Positions 42,444 through 51,261 of a stretch of 64,000 nt of DNA are shown here, piece by piece; the stretch's first letter is position 1, and each line of letters opens with the position of its first letter. The notes beneath the pieces are model-generated. The model made no database searches. It worked only from the letters and a program-made list of their open reading frames with translations, and was not told the DNA's origin. The DNA comes from Angustibacter sp. Root456 (GTDB lineage Bacteria; Actinomycetota; Actinomycetes; Actinomycetales; Angustibacteraceae), in contig NZ_LMER01000001.1 of assembly GCF_001426435.1 (NCBI RefSeq), positions 600,147-664,146 on the forward strand. Direction: 5' to 3'. The position numbers and the translations under genes were made by a program.

Positions 42444-43148
42444 TCAGAAGTCGTCGGCGTTGGTCAGGTCAGGAGCGTGACCAGCCTGGACGGCGACGAT
42501 CTTGAACGGGACGGTCGGGAGCGTGGTGTCCTGCGCGGTCCAGCGACCGGTGACGCCGAACTCCAGGGTCATGCTGCCGGTGCCGCCGCTGCTCAGGTTG
42601 GACGCGAGCTTGATGGCATAAGGAACACCGCAGTAGGGGATGGTGTCGTCGCGGTTGATCGGGCGAGCGCTGCTCCCACCGTGACCGTTGGCGTCGACCG
42701 CGCAGTGAGCCGGGTCGGCCGGGTTCTCGGCGTGAGCCAGGTTGTTCGACGTGAAGATCGTCGTCCCGTCGGCCTTCACCGCGAAGTGACCGAACCGACC
42801 GAGGCCGCCGTCCGGCCACGTGGGGTCGTTCTTAGCGCCGGTGAACTGGGCCACCTGCGTGTTGCTCTTGTCGAAGACCAGCCAGACGTCCGACTTGCCG
42901 CTGCTCTGGCTCACCTGGTAGGCGACGCTGTCGGTCTGGTAGTCGCCCGGCATGAGGTTCTGGAAGCTCATGTTGCGGTGGCCGCTGATGAGGTTGACGT
43001 TCAGGTGACCGGTGCTGGCCGCCATCTGGCCGTTCTCGCTGTCGGTGAACCACGCACCGGTGCCGGTGGCGGCGGTGGCGACGAGGGCCGCACCGGCGCC
43101 GAGGGTGCCGATGAACCCGGCGACCTTGACGATGTTCTTCTTGCTCAC
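42444..43148 (-). CDS. TasA/CalY-like secreted protein (SipW substrate)
   Basis: 234 aa. The N-terminus KKNIVKVAGFIGTLGAGAAL is a signal peptide ending ATGTGAWFTDSENG; the AWFTD box is the SipW-type cleavage context seen in TasA/camelysin proteins. The mature part is rich in Asn, Gly, Ser and Thr, with two Cys (HCAVD and PYCGV) that could pair. It may form fibres or a surface coat (inference). GTG 43148 has AGGGGAT upstream. A two-component system lies directly upstream on the same strand. Confidence 0.82.
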   Translation of the reverse strand: MSKKNIVKVAGFIGTLGAGAALVATAATGTGAWFTDSENGQMAASTGHLNVNLISGHRNMSFQNLMPGDYQTDSVAYQVSQSSGKSDVWLVFDKSNTQVAQFTGAKNDPTWPDGGLGRFGHFAVKADGTTIFTSNNLAHAENPADPAHCAVDANGHGGSSARPINRDDTIPYCGVPYAIKLASNLSSGGTGSMTLEFGVTGRWTAQDTTLPTVPFKIVAVQAGHAPDLTNADDF

Positions 43149-43324
43149 GCGTATCCCCTTGGAGCAGTAGCTCGAGCGCCGGTTTCGCCCCTGGCTCCCC
43201 ACCCGACTGCAGGCGACCAATTGGCCGGGTGGCTCAGTGCCTCGCTCGGCGGCCGGACGACCCGACCACCTACCTCAACGGTGTCTGAGCGCGCCGCCCC
43301 GAACATCACCAGAATTGGGGAACT
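43149..43324 (-). promoter_or_regulatory. Structured leader candidate upstream of the TasA-like gene
   Basis: The 176-nt gap between the response regulator and the TasA-like gene contains several complementary segments on the minus strand. CCACCCG pairs with CGGGTGG around a CCAATTGG core, and GGAGC with GCTCC just before the ribosome-binding site. This may form a folded 5' leader. I could not match it to a known riboswitch class. Confidence 0.35.
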
Positions 43325-43978
43325 TCACCGCTCGCGGCCGCGCCACCCCGCGCGACGCGCCTGAGCTACCGCCTGCAGCTGCGAGCCCACGCCGAGCTTG
43401 CTCAGCACCGACTTGATGTGCGAGCGCACCGTGGCCTCCGACACCGTCGTCCGGGCGGCGATCGCACCCGCCGGCTCGCCCTCGACCAGCGCGGCCAGCA
43501 CCGCCTCCTCGCGAGGCGTCAGGCGCCGGAAGGGTGCGAGCACCGTCTCGGACTCGTGCCGGTGATGGTCGGCCGCCCGCAACCACTCGGTGCGGTCGAC
43601 CTCGCTCACCACCGGCTGTCCTTCAGCTGCAGCGCGGACGCCGGCGACGACGTCCTCGAGCGGTGAGCTCTTGGCCAGGACGCCGACCGCCCCGGCCAGT
43701 AGGCAGCGACCCCACCGCGCGCGGTCCGCCTCGGCGGTCAGCACCACGACGGTGTGGCCGTCGGCCACGAGCTCGGGCAGCAGGTCGTCGCCGTCCCGGG
43801 CGCCTTCGAGACTGAGGTCGAGCAGCACCACGCGGGGCGCCCACTGGCCCACGCGCAGCACCACGTCGTCGTGCGGGTCGACCAGCACGGCGTCGTAGCC
43901 GGCGTCCTGCAGCGCGATGGCGAGTGACTGGGCGAGGAACCGGTGGTCGTCGACCACTGCCACCCGAGCTGCGACCAC
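43325..43978 (-). CDS. NarL/LuxR-type response regulator
   Basis: 217 aa. The receiver domain has DD near residue 10, phospho-acceptor Asp54 in VVLLDLSLEG, a Thr in VVLTAEA and Lys in LAKSSPLED. The LuxR helix-turn-helix LTPREEAVLAALVEGEPAGAIA...SEATVRSHIKSVLSKLGV is C-terminal. The GTG at 43978 is 5 nt after the kinase stop, so kinase and regulator are cotranscribed. The TasA-like gene immediately downstream is its most likely target. Confidence 0.92.
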   Translation of the reverse strand: MVAARVAVVDDHRFLAQSLAIALQDAGYDAVLVDPHDDVVLRVGQWAPRVVLLDLSLEGARDGDDLLPELVADGHTVVVLTAEADRARWGRCLLAGAVGVLAKSSPLEDVVAGVRAAAEGQPVVSEVDRTEWLRAADHHRHESETVLAPFRRLTPREEAVLAALVEGEPAGAIAARTTVSEATVRSHIKSVLSKLGVGSQLQAVAQARRAGWRGRER

Positions 43979-43983
43979 GCGAC

Positions 43984-45441
43984 TCAGCCCGCCTGCCGCT
44001 CGACGGACCCCGTCGACGTCGGGGCTGGCAGGCTGAGGGTCACGGTGAAGCCGCGCCCGGACGGCGCCAGCACCGTCAGCTCGCCCCCGGCCTCCCGCGC
44101 CAGCCGGCGCGACGACGCCAGCCCCACGCCCTGGCCTGCGCTGGATCCGCGCTGCAGGGGCAGGGCCGGGCCGTCGTTCGACACCTCCAGGTGCACCGTG
44201 CCGCGAGCAGAGACCACGCGCATCCGCACGCGGGTGCCGGGCGCATGGCGCACGGCGTTCTGCAGCAGGTTGTCGACGACCCGGCAGACGGCGTCGCGGT
44301 CGGCCCGGACGACGCCGCCGTCGAGCCGGGCGTCGACTACGAGCCCTCGCTGCCGCCAGGTGAGCAGCACCGGGCCCAGGGCGTCGTCGAGTCTCAGGTC
44401 GTCCGTCGCCGTCTCGCGACCGGCCGCGAGCATGCGCTCGACGCGGTCGAGCTCGGCGCGGGTGGCGCTCACCAGCTCGGCCCGCGTGGCGTCGTCCAGG
44501 GCCTCGGCGTTCGCTGCGAGCACGTCGCTGGCCGAGCGGATCGCGGCGAGCGCGTTGAGCGCGTCGTGGCGGCGTTCGCGCTCGCGTTGCACGGCGTCGC
44601 TGCGCTCGGCGAGCACCGCGAGCGTGCGCAGCGACCGCAGCGTGTGGGCGGTGAGCGCCGCCTTCAGGAACCCGGCGGCGAGCTGCGCGACCAGTGCGGC
44701 CGCCGCAGCAGCGCAGGCCACGGCAGCAGCCTGCGCGACCACCCCCGGCGCGGCGTGCAGCGTGAACGCCGCGCTGAGCAGCAGCCAGAACCCCACCAGC
44801 GGCCGCACCAGCGGGCTCGACGCCCGGCGCGTGAGCAGCAGCACCCGCAGTGCGACGCCCGCCGCGACCGCGGCGGGCACGAGCCGGGCGACGGTGAGGT
44901 GGCCCACCAGCCCGCCCTGCAGGGCCAGCTGGCTCGCGAGCACGCCGACCACGGCGATCACGATGAGCCGGACGAGCTCGTGCAGGGGCTGCAGCGTGGT
45001 GTCGACGATCGCGCCGTCGAGGGCCCGCGCCGACACGACACCTCCCGCGAGCAGGATGGCGGCGAGCACGAGCGGGCGCACGGTCGAGACCGGCTCACCG
45101 ACGGCGCTGCTCAGGCGAGGGACCACCGAGACCAGCACGGCCGCAGCCAGCAGGCCCGTCCCGACGCGGCCGGGCGCCGCCCAGCCGCCCACGCGCCACG
45201 CCACGAGCAGGGCTACCCCCGCACCGAACGACACGGTCGACCACAGCGCCAGCGCCAGCGTCCACAGCTGCTCGCCGTAGAGCGGAGCCGAGTGCTGCAC
45301 GGCGGCCGCGAGCAGGAAGGCGAGGGCGAAGGCCGCGGCGCTACCAGTGAGCAACCGGTGGGGCACCTCCACGGTGCGTGCGACGGCTCGGCGGTCGTGA
45401 CCGCGGTACCGCACCCGCGCGTCGCCCGGCTCTTGTGCCAT
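43984..45441 (-). CDS. Membrane sensor histidine kinase
   Basis: 485 aa. About eight to ten hydrophobic segments cover residues 20-270. A dimerisation/phospho-acceptor helix with ERRHDALNALAAIRSASDVL (His in HDALN) and a HATPase domain follow, with N-box VVDNLLQNAVRHA and G-box GQGVGLASSRRLAREAGGEL. The many-helix sensor could detect a membrane or hydrophobic cue. The ATG at 45441 is favoured by the upstream GAGAAAGGG; an upstream start at 45474 lacks one. Confidence 0.88.
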   Translation of the reverse strand: MAQEPGDARVRYRGHDRRAVARTVEVPHRLLTGSAAAFALAFLLAAAVQHSAPLYGEQLWTLALALWSTVSFGAGVALLVAWRVGGWAAPGRVGTGLLAAAVLVSVVPRLSSAVGEPVSTVRPLVLAAILLAGGVVSARALDGAIVDTTLQPLHELVRLIVIAVVGVLASQLALQGGLVGHLTVARLVPAAVAAGVALRVLLLTRRASSPLVRPLVGFWLLLSAAFTLHAAPGVVAQAAAVACAAAAAALVAQLAAGFLKAALTAHTLRSLRTLAVLAERSDAVQRERERRHDALNALAAIRSASDVLAANAEALDDATRAELVSATRAELDRVERMLAAGRETATDDLRLDDALGPVLLTWRQRGLVVDARLDGGVVRADRDAVCRVVDNLLQNAVRHAPGTRVRMRVVSARGTVHLEVSNDGPALPLQRGSSAGQGVGLASSRRLAREAGGELTVLAPSGRGFTVTLSLPAPTSTGSVERQAG

Positions 45442-45534
45442 GCAGTGCCCTTTCTCCCGGTCAGAGAATGGCACTCACCAAGTGTTTGCGGATGCAGTTA
45501 CTGAAATTGGCGCGATCTCGAAGAATGGTGCTGC

Positions 45535-46323
45535 TCAGCCGTCCGCGGTGCAGCGGCCGGGACGGGTGAGCACCCTGGCCCCGTCGTCGGTGATGGCGAT
45601 CGTGTGCTCGGTGTGAGCGGTGCGACAGCCGGTGGCGCTGCGCAGCGTCCAACCGTCGGAGTCGGTCACGAGCTCGGCGGTGTCGGCCATCACCCAGGGC
45701 TCCAGGGCCAGCAGCAGACCGGGCCGCAAGCGGTAGCCGCGGCCCCGACGTCCGGCGTTGGCCACGTGCGGGTCCTGGTGCATCGTCGAGCCGATGCCGT
45801 GACCGCCGAACTGCAGGTTCACGGCATAGCCCGCCGCGGTGAGCACCTCGCCGATGGCGTGCGAGATGTCACCCACGCGGGCGCCCGGGCCGGCCACGGC
45901 GATGCCGGCCGCGAGGGCCCGCTCCGTCGCGTCGATCATCGCCAGGCTCCGCGGGGGCCGGGCCTCGCCGACGACGAAGCTGATGGCCGCGTCGGCAGCC
46001 ACGCCGCCCAGCGTCACCGCGAGGTCGAGGCTGAGCAGGTCACCGTCAGCGAGCTGCGCGTCGTGCGGCCGGCCGTGCAGCACCGCGTCGTTCACCGACG
46101 TGCAGATGTAATGGCCGAACGGCCCGCGCCCGAACGACGGCGCGTAGTCGACGTAGCAGGACGTCGCACCCGCCCCGAGGATCAGCTCCTTGGCCCAGCG
46201 GTCGACGTCCAGCAGGTTCGTCCCGACGGCGCACCGCTCGCGCAGCGTCTGCAGGATGTCACCGACCAGCCGGCCGGTCACCTCGGCCTGAGCCAGCTGC
46301 TCGGCGTCCAGGATCTCGATCAC
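45535..46323 (-). CDS. map: Type I methionine aminopeptidase
   Basis: 262 aa. The five metal ligands are visible: Asp in LSLDLAV, Asp in AADAAISFVV, His in FGGHGIGSTMH, Glu in LALEPW and Glu in HTEHTIAI. It removes the initiator Met. No N-terminal zinc-finger or SH3-binding extension is present. It lies 10 nt from add on the same strand. It is probably an additional paralogue, since the housekeeping copy is usually near secY/adk (known from other genomes, not testable here). Confidence 0.92.
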   Translation of the reverse strand: MIEILDAEQLAQAEVTGRLVGDILQTLRERCAVGTNLLDVDRWAKELILGAGATSCYVDYAPSFGRGPFGHYICTSVNDAVLHGRPHDAQLADGDLLSLDLAVTLGGVAADAAISFVVGEARPPRSLAMIDATERALAAGIAVAGPGARVGDISHAIGEVLTAAGYAVNLQFGGHGIGSTMHQDPHVANAGRRGRGYRLRPGLLLALEPWVMADTAELVTDSDGWTLRSATGCRTAHTEHTIAITDDGARVLTRPGRCTADG

Positions 46324-46333
46324 GACGGAGCGC

Positions 46334-47470
46334 TCAGGCCTGGTCGAGCAGCGCGGCGTAGCCCGGCTTGATGACGTCGTCGATGAGGGCGAGCCGCTCG
46401 TCGAACGGGATGAACGCGCTCTTCATCGCGTTCACCGTCACCCACCGCAGGTCGGCCAGGTTCCAGCCGAGGTCATCGACGAGCAGCTGCATCTCGCGCG
46501 ACATCGAGGTGCCGCTCATCAGGCGGTTGTCGGTGTTGACGGTGACGCGAAAGCGCAGCCGGGCGAGCAGGCCGATCGGGTGCGTCGCGATGGATGGCGC
46601 GGCACCGGTCTGGACGTTGGACGACGGGCACATCTCGAGCGGGATGCGCATGTCGCGCACGTACGCCGCGAGCCGGCCCAGGCTGACGTCCTCGGGGCGC
46701 GCGGCGGCGTCCGCTTCGGGGTCCGAGCCGTACGGGCGCGAGCCGATCCGCAGGTCGTCGACGATGCGCACGCCGTGCCCCAGACGGTCGGCGCCGCACC
46801 ACTGGATCGCCTCCCAGATGCTCGGGAGGCCGAACGCCTCGCCGGCGTGGATCGTGAAGTGCGCGTTCTCCCGGCGCAGGTACTCGAACGCGTCGAGCGA
46901 GCGGGTGGGCGGGAAGCCCGCCTCGGGTCCGGCGATGTCGAAGCCGACGACGCCCAGGTCGCGGTAGCGGACGGCGAGGCGCGCGATCTCCATGTGGTTG
47001 GCCGCCTGGCGCATGGCGGTCACCAGCGTGCCGACGCGGATCCGGTGCCCGGCGGCGGCTGCGGTCGCCTCACCCTGGCGAAAGCCCTCCAGCACCGCCT
47101 CGACCACCTCGGCGAGCGACAGCCCGCCCTGCAGGTGCTGCTCGGGGGCGAAACGCACCTCGGCGTACACCACGCCGTCGGCGGCGAGGTCCTGGGCGCA
47201 CTCGCTCGCGACGCGCACGAGCGACTCGCGAGTCTGCATCACGCCCACCGTGTGCGCGAAGGTCTCCAGGTAGCGCTCCAGCGAACCTGAGTCGGCCGAC
47301 TCGCGGAACCACACGCCGAGCGCCGCGGCGTCGGTCTCCGGAAGCGCGTCGTAGCCGGTCTCGCGCGCGATCTCGATGATGGTCTGCGGGCGCAGCCCGC
47401 CGTCGAGGTGGTCGTGCAGCAGCACCTTGGGTGCGCGGGCCACGGGCTCGGAGATGGTGACGTCTTCCAC
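46334..47470 (-). CDS. add: Adenosine deaminase
   Basis: 378 aa. It converts (deoxy)adenosine to (deoxy)inosine for PunA. The N-terminal [10 protein letters not shown] holds two zinc His; [27 protein letters not shown] and [11 protein letters not shown] are the other active-site blocks. The GTG at 47470 follows minus-strand -10 TAGATT (47478-47483) by 7 nt, so it is probably leaderless. The longer upstream frame overlaps the divergent MFS gene and lacks similarity. Confidence 0.93.
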   Translation of the reverse strand: MEDVTISEPVARAPKVLLHDHLDGGLRPQTIIEIARETGYDALPETDAAALGVWFRESADSGSLERYLETFAHTVGVMQTRESLVRVASECAQDLAADGVVYAEVRFAPEQHLQGGLSLAEVVEAVLEGFRQGEATAAAAGHRIRVGTLVTAMRQAANHMEIARLAVRYRDLGVVGFDIAGPEAGFPPTRSLDAFEYLRRENAHFTIHAGEAFGLPSIWEAIQWCGADRLGHGVRIVDDLRIGSRPYGSDPEADAAARPEDVSLGRLAAYVRDMRIPLEMCPSSNVQTGAAPSIATHPIGLLARLRFRVTVNTDNRLMSGTSMSREMQLLVDDLGWNLADLRWVTVNAMKSAFIPFDERLALIDDVIKPGYAALLDQA

Positions 47471-47545
47471 GCACCGCAATCTAGTGGTCGCCCGGGGCGG
47501 CGCAGGCACCGGAGCCGGGCGACGGGCCATTGGGACACTGGAGGG

Positions 47546-48919
47546 GTGTCGATACCACCCGTCCCCGAAGGCGTCCGCGAACGGCCTCGACCGCAGTGGG
47601 TGCGCCAGCACCGGCACGGCGGGTGGTTCGCGGTGGCGGCGGTCTGCTTCGGCGCCTTCATGGGTCAGCTCGACGCCAGCATCGTCACCATCGCCTACCC
47701 CGAGCTCTCGCGGAACCTCGGCGCCCCACTGGGCGCGGTGGAGTGGGTGTCGCTGTCGTACCTGCTCACCCTGGCGATGCTGCTGCTGCCGGCCGGTCGC
47801 TGGTCGGACGCCCTGGGCCGCAAGCGGTTGTACCTGTGGGGGTTCGTGGTCTTCACCGTCGGCTCCTTGGCCTGCGCGCTGGCACCCACCCTCGGCTGGC
47901 TGGTCACAGCGCGCGTGGTGCAGGCCGTCGGTGCCGCGCTGCTGCAGGCCAACAGCGTCGCCATCGTGACGACGAGCGTGCCCCCGGCCCGCACTCACGC
48001 GGCCCTCGGCATCCAGGCCGGCGCGCAGGCACTCGGACTCGCGCTGGGCCCGACGCTCGGCGGGGCGCTCATCGCCGCCGGTGGCTGGCGGACGGTGTTC
48101 TGGGTGAACGTGCCCGTCGGCGTGGTGGCCTACGTCGTCGGCACGGTCTTCATCCCCCGAACGCGTCACCTGCGGCCCACCGGACGCTTCGACGCCCCGG
48201 GTGCGGTGCTGCTCACGGTGGCGGCGGGGGCGCTGCTCGCTGCCGCCTCGGGGATCTCCGGTGCCGGTTGGCCGTTGCCCGTGGTGGGGCTGCTCGCCGT
48301 CACTGCGGTCGTCGCGGCCGGCCTGCTCGCTCTGGCCGAGCGACGGGTCGACGAGCCGCTGCTCGACCGTGTCGTCCTGCACTCCCCCGGGGTGCGCCGG
48401 GGGCTCGTCGGGGCCCTGCTGGCCTACCTCGTGCTGTTCGGGCCGCTCGTGCTCGTGCCGGTCGAGCTCGACCGGCTCGGCACCGGCAGCCTCGCCACCG
48501 GGCTGCTGCTCAGCGCGCTGCCGGCCGGCTTCGCCGTCACGGCCCTGAGCGCCGGCGTCCTGCCGCGGTCCTGGTCGAGCCGCCTGCGCGTTCGCCTCGG
48601 CGGGGCCCTCGCGACCGTGGGGCTGGTCGGCGTCGCGCTGCTGCCGCTGACCACCGGGTGGCTGCCGCTGGCCCTCCTGGTCACGGGCCTCGGAGTGGGC
48701 CTGGTGACGCCGGCCAACAACGCCTCGATCATGGCCGCCACACCCGCGCAGGCCGCTGGCACCGCCGGCGGCCTGATCAACCTCGCCCGTGCGTTCGGCA
48801 CGGCTCTGGGGGTCGCGGTCGTGTCGCTCGCCGTGACGACGGTCGCCGGGGCCACCGGCGCCCAGGTGGCCGCGCTCGTGCTCGCGGCGCTCGCGCTGGT
48901 GCTCTCCGTCAGCAGCTGA
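47546..48919 (+). CDS. MFS transporter, DHA2 (drug:H+ antiporter, 14-TM-like) family
   Basis: 457 aa, 12-14 hydrophobic helices. Motif A in the 2-3 loop is [19 protein letters not shown]1 motif D1 is [15 protein letters not shown], and motif C appears as [14 protein letters not shown] in TM5. These make it an exporter of drugs or metabolites; the substrate is unknown. GTG 47546 follows -10-like GACACT (47534-47539) by 6 nt. Its TGA lies inside a terminator stem shared with the convergent cupin gene. Confidence 0.88.
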   Translation: MSIPPVPEGVRERPRPQWVRQHRHGGWFAVAAVCFGAFMGQLDASIVTIAYPELSRNLGAPLGAVEWVSLSYLLTLAMLLLPAGRWSDALGRKRLYLWGFVVFTVGSLACALAPTLGWLVTARVVQAVGAALLQANSVAIVTTSVPPARTHAALGIQAGAQALGLALGPTLGGALIAAGGWRTVFWVNVPVGVVAYVVGTVFIPRTRHLRPTGRFDAPGAVLLTVAAGALLAAASGISGAGWPLPVVGLLAVTAVVAAGLLALAERRVDEPLLDRVVLHSPGVRRGLVGALLAYLVLFGPLVLVPVELDRLGTGSLATGLLLSALPAGFAVTALSAGVLPRSWSSRLRVRLGGALATVGLVGVALLPLTTGWLPLALLVTGLGVGLVTPANNASIMAATPAQAAGTAGGLINLARAFGTALGVAVVSLAVTTVAGATGAQVAALVLAALALVLSVSS

Positions 48920-48939
48920 CGGCGGCGTGCCGCCGTCAG
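48916..48939. terminator. Bidirectional terminator containing both stop codons
   Basis: CTGACGGCGGC (48916-48926) and GCCGCCGTCAG (48929-48939) form a perfect 11-bp stem with a 2-nt gap. The MFS stop TGA (48917-48919) and the convergent cupin stop (48936-48938, TGA on the minus strand) are in symmetric positions, one on each arm. The two genes thus share one compact element. Confidence 0.8.
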
Positions 48940-49289
48940 TCCTCGCGGTGCGCGAGGTCGGGGCTGAACGCCGGCAGGCACACCGCGACGTACTCGGCGC
49001 CCTCGTCGCCCACGGAGTAGCGCACGGTCTCTCCCTTGCGGGTCACCACCGCCTGCCCGGCCGGCACCTCGAGCACCCCGCCGTCGTGCTCGACGCGCAC
49101 GGAGCCGGCCAGCACCAGCGTGATCTCGTCGAAGTCCGGCGCCTGCGCGGGCTCGTCCCAGCCGGCGGGCGCCTTCATGTGCGCCACCGACACCGCGGCC
49201 TCACCGGTGGTGGCGCGGCCGACGTACTCGTCGATGACCTTGCCGCCGGGCACAGGGATGCGGGTGGGGGCGTTGATGAGCTCAGGCAT
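48936..49289 (-). CDS. Small cupin-domain protein
   Basis: 117 aa, single cupin barrel. [19 protein letters not shown] and [19 protein letters not shown] mark the two cupin motifs, but metal-binding histidines of motif 1 are absent, so a metal enzyme role is doubtful. Similar to EutQ-like or ectoine-synthase-like cupins of unknown role. The ATG at 49289 follows minus-strand -10 TAGGCT (49297-49302) by 7 nt (leaderless). It is close to deoA but has its own promoter. Confidence 0.82.
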   Translation of the reverse strand: MPELINAPTRIPVPGGKVIDEYVGRATTGEAAVSVAHMKAPAGWDEPAQAPDFDEITLVLAGSVRVEHDGGVLEVPAGQAVVTRKGETVRYSVGDEGAEYVAVCLPAFSPDLAHRED

Positions 49290-49320
49290 GGCGCCGAGCC
49301 TACGCCGAGGGCGGGTCGAC

Positions 49321-50616
49321 TCAGGAGGCGGCGATGCGGTCGACCACCAGCGGCAGCAGGTCAGGACGGTCGCCTTCGGGAGCGATGAAGTAGCCACCCT
49401 CCAGCGCCTGCAGGGCCCGTTCGAAGCGCTCGGGGGTGTCGGTGTGCAGGGTCATGAGCGGCTCACCGCCGCGCACCGTCGCGCCGGGCTTGGCGTGCAG
49501 CTCGACCCCGGCACCGGCCTGGACGACGTCCTCCTTGCGGGCGCGTCCGGCGCCGAGGCGCCAGGCGGCCACGCCCACAGCCAGGGCGTCGAGCTGGGTG
49601 AGCACGCCGTCAGCCGGCGCCATCACGACGTGGGTCTCCTTCGCCGTGGGCAGCGAGGCGTCCGGGTCGCCGCCCTGCGCGGCGATCATGCGGCGCCACA
49701 CGTCCATCGCGCTGCCGTCCCGCAGCTTGTCGGCTGGGTCGACGTCGTCTCGGCCCGCGGCGGCGAGCATCTCGCGGGCCAGGGCCAGGGTGAGCTCGAC
49801 GACGTCGTCCGGGCCGCCACCCGCCAGCACCTCGAGCGACTCGCGCACCTCCAGCGCGTTGCCGGCGGTGAGGCCGAGGGGGGTCTGCATGTTCGTGAGC
49901 AGCGCGACCGTCGTGACCCCAGCGTCGGTGCCGAGGTCGACCATGGTGCGGGCGAGCTCGCGGGCGTCGTCCACCGACTTCATGAACGCGCCCGAGCCGA
50001 CCTTGACGTCGAGCACCAGCGCGCCGGTGCCCTCGGCGATCTTCTTGCTCATGATCGAGCTCGCGATCAGCGGGATCGCCTCCACCGTGCCCGTGACGTC
50101 GCGCAGCGCGTACAGCTTCTTGTCGGCCGGGGCGAGGCCGTCGCCGGCGGCGCAGATGACCGCGCCGACGTCGTCCAGCTGGGCGAGCATCTCGGCGTTC
50201 GTGAGGCTCGCGCGCCAGCCGGGGATCGACTCGAGCTTGTCGAGGGTGCCGCCGGTGTGGCCGAGACCGCGGCCCGACAGCTGCGGGACGGCGACACCGC
50301 ACGCGGCCACGAGGGGGGCCAGCGGCAGGGTGATCTTGTCTCCCACGCCGCCTGTCGAGTGCTTGTCGGCGGTGGGGCGCGACAGCGACGAGAAGTCCAT
50401 CCGCTCACCGCTCGCGATCATCGCGGCGGTCCACCGGCTGATCTCCGCGCGGTCCATGCCGCGCAGCAGGATCGCCATCGCCAGCGCCGACATCTGCTCG
50501 TCGGCGACCACTCCGCGGGTGTAGGCGTCGACGACCCAGTCGACCTGCTCGTCGCTCAACCGCTGGCCGTCCCGCTTGGCGCGGATGACGTCGACGGCGT
50601 CGAAGGCTTCGCTCAT
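49321..50616 (-). CDS. deoA: Thymidine phosphorylase
   Basis: 431 aa. It splits thymidine or deoxyuridine to base and deoxyribose-1-phosphate. The family signature SGRGLGHTGGTLDKLESIPG is near residue 112; TADKHSTGGVGDKITLPLAP (phosphate loop) and VGSGAFMKSVDDA also fit. The C-terminal PYNP domain is complete. It is downstream of cdd and the nucleoside importer, on the same strand, after a 234-nt gap holding short repeats. Confidence 0.94.
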   Translation of the reverse strand: MSEAFDAVDVIRAKRDGQRLSDEQVDWVVDAYTRGVVADEQMSALAMAILLRGMDRAEISRWTAAMIASGERMDFSSLSRPTADKHSTGGVGDKITLPLAPLVAACGVAVPQLSGRGLGHTGGTLDKLESIPGWRASLTNAEMLAQLDDVGAVICAAGDGLAPADKKLYALRDVTGTVEAIPLIASSIMSKKIAEGTGALVLDVKVGSGAFMKSVDDARELARTMVDLGTDAGVTTVALLTNMQTPLGLTAGNALEVRESLEVLAGGGPDDVVELTLALAREMLAAAGRDDVDPADKLRDGSAMDVWRRMIAAQGGDPDASLPTAKETHVVMAPADGVLTQLDALAVGVAAWRLGAGRARKEDVVQAGAGVELHAKPGATVRGGEPLMTLHTDTPERFERALQALEGGYFIAPEGDRPDLLPLVVDRIAAS

Positions 50617-50696
50617 GATCTGATCCTCGTACTCGGGGGAGGTGTGGTCACGGCAGTTCGCGCCCGGCGCAACGCCCGGCGGCCCCTGCTCGCGCC

Positions 50697-50833
50697 GCCC
50701 AGCCCGGTTTGCGCCGTCAGGGCCGCTTTGCGCAGCTCAGCCGCGGCTGTGATGGCGGAGGCAGCGGTGCCTGCGCCGCTCAACCCGAGGCCGGACGGCG
50801 CAAAGCAGTCTGGGTGGCGCAAAGCAGTCTGGG
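50697..50833. repeat. Short repeat cluster between cdd and deoA
   Basis: GGCGCAAAGCAGTCTGGG occurs twice in tandem (50797-50814, 50816-50833), 19 nt apart. Two inverted relatives sharing TTTGCGC (around 50708-50714 and 50726-50732) lie upstream in the same gap. The rest of the 50617-50850 interval holds no frame I can support. The inverted copies could fold with the tandem pair into a hairpin between the two salvage genes. Confidence 0.6.
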
Positions 50834-50850
50834 GGGCGGAAGGGTGAAGG

Positions 50851-51261
50851 TCAGCGGGTCTCGAGGTCGGTGACGCCGAAGGCGTCGGGCAGCACCTCGG
50901 TCATCGCCTTGATGCCGGACGGCGTGTCGACCAGGCAGGTCGGGCCACCGTTCTCCCACAGCAGCTGCCGGCACCGGCCGCAGGCCATGAGCGGCTGCCC
51001 GGCCCGGTCGACGCACGCGACGGCGACCAGGCGGCCGCCGCCGGTGAGGTGCAGCTGGCTGACCATGCCGCACTCGGCGCACAGCGCGACACCGTACGCG
51101 GCGTTCTCGACGTTGCAGCCGCTGACGATCCGCCCGTCGTCGACCAACCCCGCGACACCGACGGGGAAGCCGGAGTACGGCACGTAGGCGTGGTGCATCG
51201 CTTCCACCGCGGCCGCTCGCAGCGCTTCCCAGTCGACGTCCAGCTCAGCCACGTCAGCCAC
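50851..51261 (-). CDS. cdd: Cytidine deaminase
   Basis: 136 aa, homotetrameric-type length. The zinc site is ALCAECGMVS (Cys-Ala-Glu) plus MACGRCRQLL. Substrate residues are in SGCNVENAAYG. It turns (deoxy)cytidine into (deoxy)uridine for DeoA. The ATG at 51261 overlaps the nupQ-like permease stop by 8 nt, so it is expressed with the nucleoside importer. Confidence 0.94.
   Translation of the reverse strand: MADVAELDVDWEALRAAAVEAMHHAYVPYSGFPVGVAGLVDDGRIVSGCNVENAAYGVALCAECGMVSQLHLTGGGRLVAVACVDRAGQPLMACGRCRQLLWENGGPTCLVDTPSGIKAMTEVLPDAFGVTDLETR

Noticed and set aside
43149-43324. c-di-GMP or c-di-AMP riboswitch before the TasA-like gene
   Set aside because: Core motifs of both classes as I know them are not matched; only generic stems are seen.
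41121-43364. 747-codon open frame on the plus strand
   Set aside because: It is antisense to the ZIP, sipW and TasA-like genes; the motif-bearing frames are on the minus strand.
50797-50833. CRISPR array
   Set aside because: Only two direct copies with a 1-nt separation and no cas genes in the window.
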